From NCBI RefSeq assembly GCF_005887095.1, contig NZ_PNCI01000029.1, positions 1 through 64,000 on the forward strand: DNA of 64,000 nt, in the 5' to 3' direction. The notes under the pieces are model-generated. The model saw only the letters and a list, made by a program, of their open reading frames with translations, was not told the origin of the DNA and made no database searches. A program made the position numbers and the translations under genes. Below are positions 27,170 to 37,300 of this stretch, piece by piece. Source of the stretch: Pseudoalteromonas rubra. GTDB taxonomy: Bacteria; Pseudomonadota; Gammaproteobacteria; Enterobacterales; Alteromonadaceae. The number at the start of each line of letters is the position of its first letter. Within the stretch, counting starts at the first letter, position 1.

Positions 27170-29541
27170 AGCTTCAGTAACCTCAAAGAGTTAGTGATCA
27201 CCAGAATCGAGCTCGCAGACATCCCAATGACGGCCACCCAGGGCGGCACAAGTCCCATCGCAGCGAGCGGTAATATTGAGCCATTGTAACAGAGTGACAA
27301 AGTGAGGTTCTGTTTTATCACTGTTTTGGTCTTTTTAGCGACCTGATGCAGTGTTTGTAGTGATTTAAGGTCGCTGTTAAGCAACACGACATCGGCCGTA
27401 TTCTTGGAAATATCTGCACCGGTCTCCATTGCAATGGACAAGTGCGCACTGTTAAATACCGGACTGTCATTGACGCCGTCACCGACCATGCCAACAATAT
27501 GCTGCTGTGCAGACCAGGATTCCACCTGCTGTTGCTTATCCTGCGGAGAGCAGGCATTTTTGTAGGTATCCAATCCCAGTTCTAAGGCCAAGTCTTTAAC
27601 CGCATTTGAGCTGTCTCCACTAAGCAAATGGCAGCTTAGGCCCTGACCTTGTGCATAGCTGATGATCTCAGGGGCGCTATTTCTGACTTTGTCAGCAAGA
27701 TAGAAATCAGCAACAGGTTGGTCATCGACAAAGAGGGTTGCCTGGGCAAAAGAACTATGATTACCAAACCAGGCAGACTTACCAATGGCAACCTTTTGCT
27801 GACCAAAGCGGGCTTTTACACCACTGCCGGTGATGACTTCCACATCACTCAGCTTCCTGGGTGACACCACTTGTGCGGTGAAAGCTTTGGCTATCGGATG
27901 TTCTGAATAGCGTTCAAGCGCGGCAGCCAGCGCCATTACGTCGGATTCCTGCCAGCTTGTATCGAGCACGCTGATGGATTCAATAGAGAAGCGTCCTTCA
28001 GTGAGAGTGCCTGTCTTGTCAAACGCCATTCTGGTGAGTTTTGGCACTGTTTCCAGTACATGGCTTTCTTTGATCAGGATCCCTTTTCGGGTAAGAGTGG
28101 CAACGGCGCATGTCAGTGCCGTTGGGATAGCCAGACTCAGTGCACATGGACAAGTTGCAACCAGTACGGAAATAGTGACCCAAAATGCATGAGGTGGATC
28201 TATCTGGTACCAGGCAACTGCGGTGATAGAAGCGAAAATTAATAAACAAGCCACAAACCACTGCGCTACTTTGTCGGTGACTTCTACGATTTTAGGGCGT
28301 TTTGTCAGCGCATTGTGTTGTAGCTTAATAATTTGATTGAGCAGGGTGTTTTGCCCCACTTTGTTGATTTCGATAGTGATCACGCCATCGTGATTGATGG
28401 TGCCTGCATAGACCTGGTGGGTTTGATACTTTTTAACAGGCAGGTGTTCACCTGTCATCATAGATTCATCAACCGTGGTGGAGCCTGAGATCAACACGCC
28501 ATCGGCAGGGATGGTTTCACCCGGTTTGATCATAATCTGATCGCTCAGTTGCAGGCTTTTCGCAGCAACAATTTTCTGTTCGCCGTCAGGGAGCAGTTTA
28601 CGTGCAGTCAGGGGAAGCAGCTTTTGCAGGTTGGCAGTAAATTCACTGGCTTTCAGTCGAGCTCTAAACTCCAGATATTTGCCGAGCAAAAGTAAAAAGG
28701 TGAACATACAAATCGATTCGAAATAGACTTCGCCCACTGACATGACCGTGGCATAGCAGCTTGCGGCATACGCCCCAAATATGGCGAGCGAAACCGGCAA
28801 GTCCATATTGAGCTGCTTAGCTCTGAGGCCCTTAATGGCATTGGTCAAAAACGGCATAGCCGAGTAGAGGATCACAGGGGAAGCCAAGAATAAGCTGATC
28901 CACCGGAAATATTGCTCGAAGTTGTCTTCCATACCGGAAAACATGCCAAAATACATGGCAAACGCGAACATCATGACCTGCATGGTCATCAGGCCAGCAA
29001 CACCTAGACGGCGTAAATAGGCTTTAGCGACGGTTTGTTTTTGCGCGGCTTCATCATCGGCCTGAAAAGGGTAGGCCTTATAGCCAATTTGATGTAGTGA
29101 TTTGATGATATCACTGAGCTTACATTGCTGTGGGTGCCACAGGATCATAGCTCTGTGTGTCGACGTGTTCACATCAACTCGGGCAATGCCTTTGAGCCCA
29201 AGTAGTTGTTTTTCGATAAGCCAGGCACAGGCCGCGCAGCTGATCCCTTCAACACTGAGCAACACTTCCTGGAGCTCGCCTTGCTGACTGACAAAGTCTT
29301 GCTGGATATCGGCGTTGTCGTAACTGAGCAGCTCCTTTAATTGTTCTGGCACCAGCTCTTCGACCTTGCCCGCACTGTCGGTTCTAAATTTATAGTAGTC
29401 GCTCATGCCCTGAGCAAGAATGGTTTCGGCGACCGCCTGACAGCCAGTGCAGCACACTGGCTGCGGCTGACCTTCAAATTCTATGTGAGCAGAAAACCCC
29501 GGCGGTACGGGCTCCAGACAATGAAAACAACTGCTTGTCAT
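27166..29541 (-). CDS. ccoI: Copper-translocating P-type ATPase CcoI/FixI
   Basis: 791-residue P1B-type ATPase supplying copper to cytochrome cbb3. N-terminal domain has CFHCLEP and CCTGCQA, then a heavy-metal-binding domain with GISCAACAWLI. The transmembrane metal site is CPC in ATCPCALS. The phosphorylation motif DKTGTLTEG and the hinge GDGVNDSPV are intact. These are the FixI/CcoI features. It follows ccoH by five bases and overlaps ccoS by four. Expected in the inner membrane, with the export direction copper out of the cytoplasm. Confidence 0.93.
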   Translation of the reverse strand: MTSSCFHCLEPVPPGFSAHIEFEGQPQPVCCTGCQAVAETILAQGMSDYYKFRTDSAGKVEELVPEQLKELLSYDNADIQQDFVSQQGELQEVLLSVEGISCAACAWLIEKQLLGLKGIARVDVNTSTHRAMILWHPQQCKLSDIIKSLHQIGYKAYPFQADDEAAQKQTVAKAYLRRLGVAGLMTMQVMMFAFAMYFGMFSGMEDNFEQYFRWISLFLASPVILYSAMPFLTNAIKGLRAKQLNMDLPVSLAIFGAYAASCYATVMSVGEVYFESICMFTFLLLLGKYLEFRARLKASEFTANLQKLLPLTARKLLPDGEQKIVAAKSLQLSDQIMIKPGETIPADGVLISGSTTVDESMMTGEHLPVKKYQTHQVYAGTINHDGVITIEINKVGQNTLLNQIIKLQHNALTKRPKIVEVTDKVAQWFVACLLIFASITAVAWYQIDPPHAFWVTISVLVATCPCALSLAIPTALTCAVATLTRKGILIKESHVLETVPKLTRMAFDKTGTLTEGRFSIESISVLDTSWQESDVMALAAALERYSEHPIAKAFTAQVVSPRKLSDVEVITGSGVKARFGQQKVAIGKSAWFGNHSSFAQATLFVDDQPVADFYLADKVRNSAPEIISYAQGQGLSCHLLSGDSSNAVKDLALELGLDTYKNACSPQDKQQQVESWSAQQHIVGMVGDGVNDSPVFNSAHLSIAMETGADISKNTADVVLLNSDLKSLQTLHQVAKKTKTVIKQNLTLSLCYNGSILPLAAMGLVPPWVAVIGMSASSILVITNSLRLLKL

Positions 29542-29546
29542 AATGT

Positions 29547-30038
29547 CTACTTATATTCTGGAGAAATGGCGACTTTCTGTGCGGTGGGCAGCTGAAGTTT
29601 CTCTTTTAACTTCCAGCTTTGGTCCATAGGTTCAAGAAACACGGTAAACGCACCACGATGAGGTTCATCCAAAATCGCAGTAAACTCACCTGCGGCATTG
29701 GCCAGCAGGGTGACCTCAAAATCATATTTCTTGACTGTGCGGTGATAAAAAGAGGCTTTCAGGGCATTTACTTTGCTGTGATCACCTTTAGTGAAGGTAA
29801 AACTGACTCTGTCCTCACTGACATCCAGATCACCATGTAAATACAAAGCTTTAGCTTTATCGAATTTGCTGAGTTCAAGGTTAATGGCTTTGCCTTTTTT
29901 GTAGTAGTCGTCGACTACCATATCCGGACCATTACCGACGGCAAATATCACCAAAAAAACGCAGGCAATTATCGTAACCAGCGGAAAAAACATTAAAAAC
30001 CAAGGCCAAAAATTCTTATACCAGGGAGTAGGGTTCAT
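29547..30038 (-). CDS. ccoH: cbb3 oxidase assembly protein CcoH/FixH
   Basis: 163 residues with one membrane helix (about 12-33, FWPWFLMFFPLVTIIACVF) and a periplasmic FixH domain beginning GPDMVVDDYYKKGKAIN, the family hallmark. CcoH stabilises assembly of the oxidase. It starts the second transcription unit, separated from ccoP by a terminator; a 7-bp dyad lies immediately upstream. The usual ccoG (RdxA) gene that would precede it is absent. Confidence 0.87.
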   Translation of the reverse strand: MNPTPWYKNFWPWFLMFFPLVTIIACVFLVIFAVGNGPDMVVDDYYKKGKAINLELSKFDKAKALYLHGDLDVSEDRVSFTFTKGDHSKVNALKASFYHRTVKKYDFEVTLLANAAGEFTAILDEPHRGAFTVFLEPMDQSWKLKEKLQLPTAQKVAISPEYK

Positions 30039-30080
30039 AACGACTCAACAGCTTAATTTCAGTGGCAATATTCTATCTTA

Positions 30081-30100
30081 TTTAGGTGTAAATACCTAAA
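30081..30100. promoter_or_regulatory. 7-bp inverted repeat upstream of ccoH
   Basis: TTTAGGT-GTAAAT-ACCTAAA, perfect, about 43 bases upstream of the ccoH start and directly next to the A-tract of the ccoNOQP terminator. It may be an operator or part of the terminator structure. Confidence 0.35.
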
Positions 30101-30127
30101 AAAAAGCCTCCGATTGGAGGCTTTTTT
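30098..30127 (-). terminator. Terminator after ccoNOQP
   Basis: GCCTCC/GGAGGC stem with loop GATT, flanked by an A-tract on one side and a T-tract on the other, so strong on the minus strand. It divides the oxidase structural genes from ccoHIS. Confidence 0.85.
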
Positions 30128-30156
30128 GATCTTAAATAAACTTATAATCTATTCGA

Positions 30157-31122
30157 TTATTTCTCCTGAGAGAGGCTATACACGTAAGCTGTTAGCAGGT
30201 GTACTTTGTCTTCACCCAGAATGTCTTTCCACGCAGGCATTACGCCGGCACGGCCGTGACGCAGTGTTTCTTCAACAGCACGTTGAGAACCACCATACAA
30301 CCAGATGTTATCAGTCAGGTCTGGTGCACCGAAAGGCAGGTTATGGGCAACAGAGCCTTTACCGTCCATACCGTGACAGGCTGCACACATTGCGAATTTC
30401 GCTTTGCCTGCATCAGCGTCTTTTTGGTTTACCTTACGACCAGATAAGCTCAGTACGTAAGCGGTCATTTCTTTGATACCCTGGTCACCCAGTGCATCCT
30501 GCCAACCTGGCATCGCAGCTACACGACCTTGCAGTAGTGTTTCTTTGATTTTGTCAGGTGTACCGCCATATAACCAGTCGTTATCTGCCAGGTTAGGGAA
30601 GCCCATGGCGCCACGCGCATCAGAACCGTGACACTGAGCACAGTTCTGAGCGAACAGGCGCTGACCAATTTCAAGTGCTTTTTGATCTTTTGCCAGGGTT
30701 TCAATGTCTTGCTCAGCAAACGCTTTAAAGATAGGGCCGAAACGCTCGTCCGCAGCTTCAAACTCTTTATCAAGTTGAACCCAGTGACCATTCGCTTTGG
30801 CTTCTTCCGTTGCTTGCTTAGACTCTTCAAGAGACGTAACGCCCTGATTTGAGCTAGTCCAGTTTAGAAAGCCTGCAAAGTTACCCAGTCCAGGGTAAGC
30901 CGCTAGATAGTAGACAGACCAGATAAATGTCGCGAAGAACATGTAAGTCCACCACTTTGGCAGTGGATTGTTTAGTTCTTCGATCCCGTCAAACTCGTGA
31001 CCACAACTTTCGCCTTCTTCAACACCTGTGTAGTTTTTCAGGTTCCAAAGCAGCAGGCCAAAGATCAGAGCCAGACACGCCAAGGTCAATACGATGACCC
31101 AAATACTCCAAAAGCTAGTCAT
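30157..31122 (-). CDS. ccoP: Cytochrome c oxidase cbb3 subunit CcoP (diheme cytochrome c)
   Basis: 321 residues. The N-terminus has two membrane helices (7-27 and about 55-75, TYMFFATFIWSVYYLAA), then a periplasmic part with two heme-c sites, CAQCH near residue 160 and CAACH near residue 245. The conserved pattern WLYGG occurs twice, once per heme domain. It passes electrons toward CcoO and CcoN in the low-oxygen respiratory oxidase. Its ATG overlaps the ccoQ stop by 4 bases. Confidence 0.94.
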   Translation of the reverse strand: MTSFWSIWVIVLTLACLALIFGLLLWNLKNYTGVEEGESCGHEFDGIEELNNPLPKWWTYMFFATFIWSVYYLAAYPGLGNFAGFLNWTSSNQGVTSLEESKQATEEAKANGHWVQLDKEFEAADERFGPIFKAFAEQDIETLAKDQKALEIGQRLFAQNCAQCHGSDARGAMGFPNLADNDWLYGGTPDKIKETLLQGRVAAMPGWQDALGDQGIKEMTAYVLSLSGRKVNQKDADAGKAKFAMCAACHGMDGKGSVAHNLPFGAPDLTDNIWLYGGSQRAVEETLRHGRAGVMPAWKDILGEDKVHLLTAYVYSLSQEK

Positions 31123-31304
31123 TTTTCAGACTCCTTTTCCTCGTTTGAGATTGTGTTGTTGTGTTTCTTTTCATCTTCAAAGATGGCATTCGCAGCGTCA
31201 TCAAAACGACGTTTGCTACGCTTGCTGTATGCCCACACAACAATCACTATGAACAGTACTAAAATTACCAGAGTCAAAATGCCTCTGTATGTGCCGTAAT
31301 CCAT
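31119..31304 (-). CDS. ccoQ: cbb3 oxidase subunit CcoQ
   Basis: 61-residue protein with a single membrane helix (residues 6-25, ILTLVILVLFIVIVVWAYS) followed by basic RSKRRFDDAANAIFEDEK, the usual CcoQ form. It stabilises the CcoN-CcoO-CcoP complex. Short spacing from ccoO (6 bases) and a 4-base overlap with ccoP place it in the same operon. Confidence 0.88.
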   Translation of the reverse strand: MDYGTYRGILTLVILVLFIVIVVWAYSKRSKRRFDDAANAIFEDEKKHNNTISNEEKESEK

Positions 31305-31310
31305 AACAAA

Positions 31311-31940
31311 TTACTTCAAATGTGTGCCAAGTTGCTGTAGGTAGGCGATCAGAGCTTCCATTTCGGTCTTGCCCTTTACTGCTGCCTCAGCGCCCTGAAT
31401 GTCCTCATCGGTGTAAGGCACACCAAAGTTACGGAACACTTCAAGTTTCTTAGCGGTTAATTGACCGTCCAATACATTCTCATTGAGCCAAGGGTAGCCA
31501 GGCATATTTGACTCAGGTACTACAGAGCGAGGATCCATCAGGTGAGCAAAATGCCAGTCATCAGAATAACGCTGACCAACACGTGCCAAGTCTGGACCTG
31601 TACGCTTAGAGCCCCACTGGAACGGGTGATCCCAAACAGATTCACCAGCTACAGAGTAATGGCCATAGCGCTCAACTTCGTCACGGAATGGGCGGATCAT
31701 CTGCGAGTGACAGTTGTAACAACCTTCACGGACATAGATATCACGACCTTCCATTTCCAGCGCTGTAAGAGGGCGCAGGCCGTCAACAGGCTGGGTGGTG
31801 TCTTTTTGGAACATCAGCGGGGTGATCTCAACGAGTGCACCAAAACTGATGGCGAAAACCGTCAGGATAGCCATCAGGCCAACGTTCTTTTCGACGATTT
31901 CATGTTTGTTTGTTGAGTTATTATTGCTCATACTCGACAC
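31311..31940 (-). CDS. ccoO: cbb3 oxidase subunit CcoO (monoheme cytochrome c)
   Basis: 209 residues with an N-terminal membrane helix (about 22-40) and one heme-c site, [11 protein letters not shown], with axial Met in NMPGYPWL. The conserved start of the periplasmic part is [10 protein letters not shown] and [13 protein letters not shown]. Three bases separate it from the ccoN stop. Electron carrier between CcoP and CcoN. Confidence 0.94.
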   Translation of the reverse strand: MSSMSNNNSTNKHEIVEKNVGLMAILTVFAISFGALVEITPLMFQKDTTQPVDGLRPLTALEMEGRDIYVREGCYNCHSQMIRPFRDEVERYGHYSVAGESVWDHPFQWGSKRTGPDLARVGQRYSDDWHFAHLMDPRSVVPESNMPGYPWLNENVLDGQLTAKKLEVFRNFGVPYTDEDIQGAEAAVKGKTEMEALIAYLQQLGTHLK

Positions 31941-31943
31941 CCC

Positions 31944-33377
31944 TTAAGCCATTTGCGTGTTAGCTTCAGTGGTCAAAGAACCACTCTTAGCTACCACAGT
32001 ACGGTAAACGTTGTAAGCCATTACCAGCATACCAACCACGATGAAGACACCGCCCAGGAATCGCATGATATAGAAAGGCTTAGACGCTTCAAGAGATTGT
32101 ACGAAGCTGTACATCAAAGTACCGTCGGAGTTAACTGCACGCCACATCAGACCTTGCATAACACCTGAGATCCACATAGCAACGATGTACAGAACAACAC
32201 CAACTGTGTGTAACCAGAAATGGGTGTTAACCAGTTTTACACTGTACATGTTAGCGTGACCGAATAGTGCAGGGATCAGGTGATAAATAGCACCAATAGA
32301 GATCATTGCTACCCAACCTAGTGCACCTGAGTGTACGTGGCCGACAGTCCAGTCAGTGTAGTGTGATAGTGCGTTTACAGATTTGATTGCCATCATTGGG
32401 CCTTCGAAGGTAGACATACCGTAGAAAGACAGAGAAACAACCAGGAAACGCAGTACTGGGTCAGTACGTAGTTTGTGCCATGCACCAGACAGCGTCATGA
32501 TACCGTTGATCATACCACCCCAAGAAGGAACGAACAGGATCACTGACATGACCATACCTAAAGACTGCGTCCAGTCAGGTAGAGCTGTGTAATGTAGGTG
32601 GTGAGGACCAGCCCAGATGTATAGAGAAACCAGTGCCCAGAAGTGAACAACCGATAAACGGTAAGAGTAAACAGGGCGACCTGCTTGTTTAGGAACAAAG
32701 TAGTACATCATACCCAGGAAGCCTGCAGTTAGGAGGAAGCCTACCGCGTTGTGGCCGTACCACCACTGAACCATTGCATCAACCGCACCCGCATAAATAG
32801 AGTATGACTTGGTGAGAGATACAGGTACAGCCATGCTGTTTACGATGTGAAGTACCGCAACGGTAATAATGAAGCCCGCGTAGAACCAGTTCGCAACGTA
32901 GATATGAGACACTTTACGTTTGATCAACGTACCGAAGAAAACAACGGCATACGTAACCCAAACAACGGCAATAGCGATATCGATTGGCCACTCAAGTTCA
33001 GCATATTCTTTAGAAGATGTGATACCCAGTGGTAGTGTGATAGCTGCTGCAAGAATAATTGCCTGCCAGCCCCAGAAAGTGAAAGCGGCTAGCTTGTCAG
33101 AGAATAGACGCGTCTGACACGTGCGTTGTACAACATAGTAAGATGTTGCAAAAAGTGCACTTGTACCAAATGCGAAGATTACTGCGTTCGTGTGTAACGG
33201 ACGAAGTCGAGAGTAAGTTAACCATGGAATGTCGAAGTTTAACGCAGGCCACGCAAGTTGCGCCGCGATAAATACACCTACACCCATGCCAACGATGCCC
33301 CAAATCACTGTCATTATAGCGAATTGGCGTACAACCTTATAATTGTACTCAGTTTGTGATGCTACTGTTTGGCTCAT
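31944..33377 (-). CDS. ccoN: cbb3 oxidase catalytic subunit CcoN
   Basis: The catalytic heme-copper subunit of the high-affinity oxidase, about 477 residues with twelve membrane helices. Heme and CuB ligands are visible: RPLHTNA (low-spin heme), WYGHNAVGF and GPHHLHY (CuB), and [11 protein letters not shown] (heme b3 and b ligands). The long open frame from 33584 is not used; ATG 33377 ([14 protein letters not shown]) matches the family start. First gene of ccoNOQP. The upstream stretch holds an FNR-like box, consistent with induction under low oxygen. Confidence 0.95.
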   Translation of the reverse strand: MSQTVASQTEYNYKVVRQFAIMTVIWGIVGMGVGVFIAAQLAWPALNFDIPWLTYSRLRPLHTNAVIFAFGTSALFATSYYVVQRTCQTRLFSDKLAAFTFWGWQAIILAAAITLPLGITSSKEYAELEWPIDIAIAVVWVTYAVVFFGTLIKRKVSHIYVANWFYAGFIITVAVLHIVNSMAVPVSLTKSYSIYAGAVDAMVQWWYGHNAVGFLLTAGFLGMMYYFVPKQAGRPVYSYRLSVVHFWALVSLYIWAGPHHLHYTALPDWTQSLGMVMSVILFVPSWGGMINGIMTLSGAWHKLRTDPVLRFLVVSLSFYGMSTFEGPMMAIKSVNALSHYTDWTVGHVHSGALGWVAMISIGAIYHLIPALFGHANMYSVKLVNTHFWLHTVGVVLYIVAMWISGVMQGLMWRAVNSDGTLMYSFVQSLEASKPFYIMRFLGGVFIVVGMLVMAYNVYRTVVAKSGSLTTEANTQMA

Positions 33378-33570
33378 TTTCTGGATTCCGCTGCAATTAA
33401 TGCGATTAGAAATGATTAACCTGTAATACAGGCCCTGTTTTTTTATTTCAACAAACCCGTTGGAGTTACATCCTACAGAACGGAACTCTAACCAGCTTGA
33501 GAAACCCTTATTTTTGCAAGGAAATAATAATTTTTTTGCAAACGAAAAGATACTACAAACACCTAAAATA

Positions 33571-33584
33571 ATGACATCAATCAA
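33571..33584 (-). promoter_or_regulatory. Candidate FNR box upstream of ccoN
   Basis: Read on the minus strand, TTGATTGATGTCAT keeps the first half site TTGAT intact and matches 3 of 5 bases of ATCAA in the second half, 8 of 10 informative positions. It is roughly 194-207 bases before the ccoN start. The 349-base divergent gap (33378-33726) between ccoN and the small lipoprotein gene holds this box and the dyad beside it; nothing else in it reads as a gene. Confidence 0.5.
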
Positions 33585-33587
33585 ATT

Positions 33588-33608
33588 TTGAACGAGTCAC
33601 TTGTTCAA
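33588..33608. promoter_or_regulatory. 6-bp dyad beside the FNR-like box
   Basis: TTGAAC-GAGTCACTT-GTTCAA, perfect 6-bp arms with a 9-base spacer, centred between the divergent ccoN and lipoprotein genes. Possible second regulator site; no known motif is recognised. Confidence 0.3.
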
Positions 33609-33726
33609 TGAGTACGCGATTTGCGCAATATCAAAACAAATTGCAAAACTTGACGCCAAAGGCTGGTCGAAAAGACCTATTCCACTTACACTGGATTTCT
33701 TTTCTCAATGTCACACACTTCGTATT

Positions 33727-34185
33727 ATGCAGAAAACTTGCACATTAACCGGTGTTTTTTTAGTCACTTTTCTAACGGCCTGTTCAGACCCTGCTACCAT
33801 TATACATGAAAGTTCAGAAAAAAGTGAAAGTTCGCAAACTTCCTTAAATTGTATTGCTTCTGCTCCTTGTAAAAATGATGGTCTGGCGCTTTGGAGTTCA
33901 GCCAAAAAACTACACCCTGAGACCCCATTTGAATTGTTTCTGGGCCTTAGTTCGTCTGATATAAAGGTACAGTCTGCCTGGTTGGAAGGTACCCGGATGT
34001 ACATGGGAACCATCCCCGTTTTTTTTACGCAGCAGCAAGGCGAAATTTGGTCGGCAGAGGTTATGGTGGGCGCTTGCAGTGACCCTGTGATGGAGTGGCG
34101 TTTGACCGTCAAACTGGCAGATTTGACGGGGGAGGCTGAATATGTCAGAAATGTCACATTTAGTCTTTATACTACGCAAGAATGA
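33727..34185 (+). CDS. Small lipoprotein divergent from ccoN
   Basis: 152 residues from ATG 33727: a signal peptide ending in lipobox LTAC (Cys18), then Ser/Glu-rich linker and a compact domain with four cysteines (LNCIASAPCKNDG, MVGACSDPV) and beta-rich segments. The open frame starts at 33601, but that upstream part is not signal-like. Sharing a promoter region with ccoN suggests a role in oxidase assembly or low-oxygen growth; this is inference, and I do not recognise the family. The residues after the lipid cysteine (Ser-Asp-Pro) do not give a clear inner-membrane retention signal. Confidence 0.65.
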   Translation: MQKTCTLTGVFLVTFLTACSDPATIIHESSEKSESSQTSLNCIASAPCKNDGLALWSSAKKLHPETPFELFLGLSSSDIKVQSAWLEGTRMYMGTIPVFFTQQQGEIWSAEVMVGACSDPVMEWRLTVKLADLTGEAEYVRNVTFSLYTTQE

Positions 34186-34381
34186 AATCTATGTTGGAAA
34201 AGTTCACCTTTGCGTTTTATATTTATTTACAAAGAAGTGTGTTTTGCAATGACTTTGTTAAGAGTATTGAGTATATTGAGGGCGTAAAGTACCCAAATTA
34301 GCTTAGAGTCTCGTTTGACAAAAACATTCGCATAGGCAAATAAATAAAGAAAAACACGCAAGCTATTTAAGGAGACCTCTA

Positions 34382-37300
34382 GTGGCAAAGCGCATGAAAA
34401 AACTTACTCCAGTGGCATCCACCATTGCATTAAGCCTTGGCCTTACCGGCTGTAGCTTATTTGATAGTGATGATAACAAACCTATTGTCAATCCTCCTCC
34501 AGCCCCATCCGAAGTAGAAAGTACTGTTAATGCGAAGTTCAACGTTTCAGTATCTGGCAAGGCCGTTAAAGGAACTTTAAGTGGTGCTATGGTTAGTGTG
34601 AAGACTGTAGACGCGCAAGGCAATATGGTTGATCTGGCTTATCGAACAGCTGCTGGCGAAGAGTCTGCGACAGAGACAGCTGAAAGCGAAAGTGAAGCGA
34701 AAGAAAAAGCCGAAGCTAAATTAATCAGCGGCAACCCTGCAGAGTTGAAAACATCGGCACAAGGTTTGTATGAGATCTTTGTTGACGAAGGGTTTTCTGG
34801 GCCTCTCTATATCACAGTGAAAACAACCAAAGACGGTGATGCATTGGTTAAGTGTGATGCATTTGCTGGGTGTGGTGTGGGTACCGCGGTAAAAGTAAAT
34901 GATGGTTCAGTCTTTAACGACAATGGCAAGGTTGATTTTGGTGAATGGTATAAAGACGACATCGAGCTGTCTGTAGTTAAGCTGATTTCTGCAAACACCG
35001 CAGCCAGAGCTGCGTCGGCTAAAAATGCACCGTCGTATGCAGATGGTGACGATGGCTCCTATAAAGCAAATTTATCGATATTTACCTCAACAGCAGCGCG
35101 TATATTGCTTGCCGGAGAGTCTGCGATTGACTCTGCTGCAGTCGGACAAGCCAGTATTCAGGTAATTGGTCAACTAGTGGGTGATCTATCCTTAGTTGCA
35201 ACGCTGGCCAGTGACTTATCGCTGGGTGGTGTGGTTGACTTCACTGATGTCGATGGCACTGAAAAGCTTGATGCAGGTGCGCTTGTATTAGTGCAAGTAG
35301 CATCTTCACTACAATCTCTGGCTGGTAAAGAAAGCAGAACAGTTGCGGACGTATTAGCTGAGCTATCCGGTGATGTTGAACAAGGTAATCTGGGTGATAG
35401 CCAAATATTCTCCAAACTAAAAACCGAAACACAGAAAGCCGGTAAAGTACTCAACGCGATTGTCTCAGGTGATGATGAGGCGATTAGAACAGCGTTAATA
35501 GAAGCGGGGGTTGACGAGACTGATGTCGCCCAGGTTGCGGCTGATGCTAAAGCGGCTAAAGACAAGGCAGTCAAAAACGGCGCTACATCAGATGATCAAC
35601 TCAAAGATGACTCCGGTAAAGTGGTCGACCAACTTGACGATCTGGGTAATGGTGACACCTCTTTGGATAGCTTAGATGCTTCATTGTTGGCAAGTATTGA
35701 GGCTGGCAAGCAAACGCTGACAGGTAGTGATGCTCAGCTGGACGAATTTGCTGCGTCATTAGCCGCTGTTAAAGCCTTGGCTGCTGATACTGCAACCAAG
35801 GAAAAAGCCATTGCCTACGGCAGTGCTGCTGTTGTCCTGAATACTCAGTTTACGGCTGCGACTGCGACAGACGTGGAGGGCGATAATTTAGGTAAGTTAC
35901 TGGCGCGCGAACTCTCTGGTGCTGAACAACTGGTTTCTGCTGCTGCTGGCTTGGTGACGTTAGATGCTAAGTATCAGCCAACACTCACGCAAGCGGGTGA
36001 GTTGTTAACTCAGGTAACCACTTTGGTTGCCCGAAAAGACCAACTTAGTGGTCAAATTACCGCAGAGCTGGCAGCTGCTAATGCGAAGATAGCGGAATTT
36101 GGTGCCACGCTTGATGTTGCTAAGCAAGCGTCAGATGAAGGTCTGCTGGCAGCGAAGGAAAGTAAAGAAGTCGCAATTGCTAAGAAAGGCGAGATGGAAG
36201 TTCAACTCCAGACCGCGATAGCTGCTGTAGCTGCAATTACAGATCAAGCCACGGCTGAAGCCGCGTTGAGTGAATTGGTAAAAACTCAGACTAGTCTGCA
36301 AGACGCTATCGCAGCTTACCAGGCGGCAGAGATAGCTGCAAAAGCGTCACTAGAGCTCGCAAACACCTATAAAACCCTTGCCCAAAACCAAAATGCATCA
36401 ACCGATGAAGCTGATCTCGCTATCAACGAATCGAATGAATTGATTAGTGAAGCACTTCTTGAGATTTCTGTACTTCAAGGTGACACAGCGCAACAAATTG
36501 AAGACTACAGAATGACGGCGCTGGCTATGCAGGGTACGGAAAAAATGGTTGACATCAGTTTCGTCACTAAAGAAGGCGCTGATGCAACATTTAATGCGGG
36601 CGAGATTATCTATGATGTTGTGAAAGATATCTGGGATTCGGGATTAGACTCTGGTGACCATAGTGGCACAGCTCCTAACTTCCCTGACTGGAAGTATAGC
36701 TACAACACAAACACTTACGCTCTGAATCTGGAAAATACCAAAGGTGACGAGAAGATTGCAGCCAATGGTCAGGTTAACTCTGGTGCCGAGAGTAAGATTA
36801 TCTTTACCTGGTCTGGTTTTTTAATGGCTGACTCTGGTCAGAAGGTTGAAATTAAGTCTCCAGATTTGGCCGAGTGTGAGCGCTGGGCGATAGACGCCAT
36901 CGCAATGCCAAATGCATCTTGTTCAGTACTTTATGTTGATGGCAGTATCCAGAATGTTGAAGATGCACGAGACTTTGATATTTCTCGTGGCAAAACGTTC
37001 AACCTGATTGAGTTTGTGGATGGTCAATATGGATTCAACGGTTACTTCCATTCTGAGTTGACTGCTGTTGACCAGCAAGGTAATCCTTCTCCATTGTTTG
37101 TCGACGATACAACAGAGCTGGCTTCAATTGTGCTTAAAGGTGATAGCGAAGGCACTGGGTTTACCGCGCACTTTGATATTCGCAATGAAGATAACAACGA
37201 CGACCTTGGTGTGGCTGAGGTGTCGATTGACAACTTCAACGGTTATGTGTTTAGAGTTGGCCTAATCGATCAAGATGGCCCACTACTCGGAAGTGTATCG

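Noticed and set aside
31944..33584. Extended ccoN N-terminus of about 70 extra residues
   Set aside because: The extension covers the FNR-like box and has no family similarity; ATG 33377 matches CcoN.
35170..35574. 134-codon antisense frame in the first large lipoprotein gene, Ser/Ala-rich
   Set aside because: Arises from the biased Ala/Asp composition of the sense protein.
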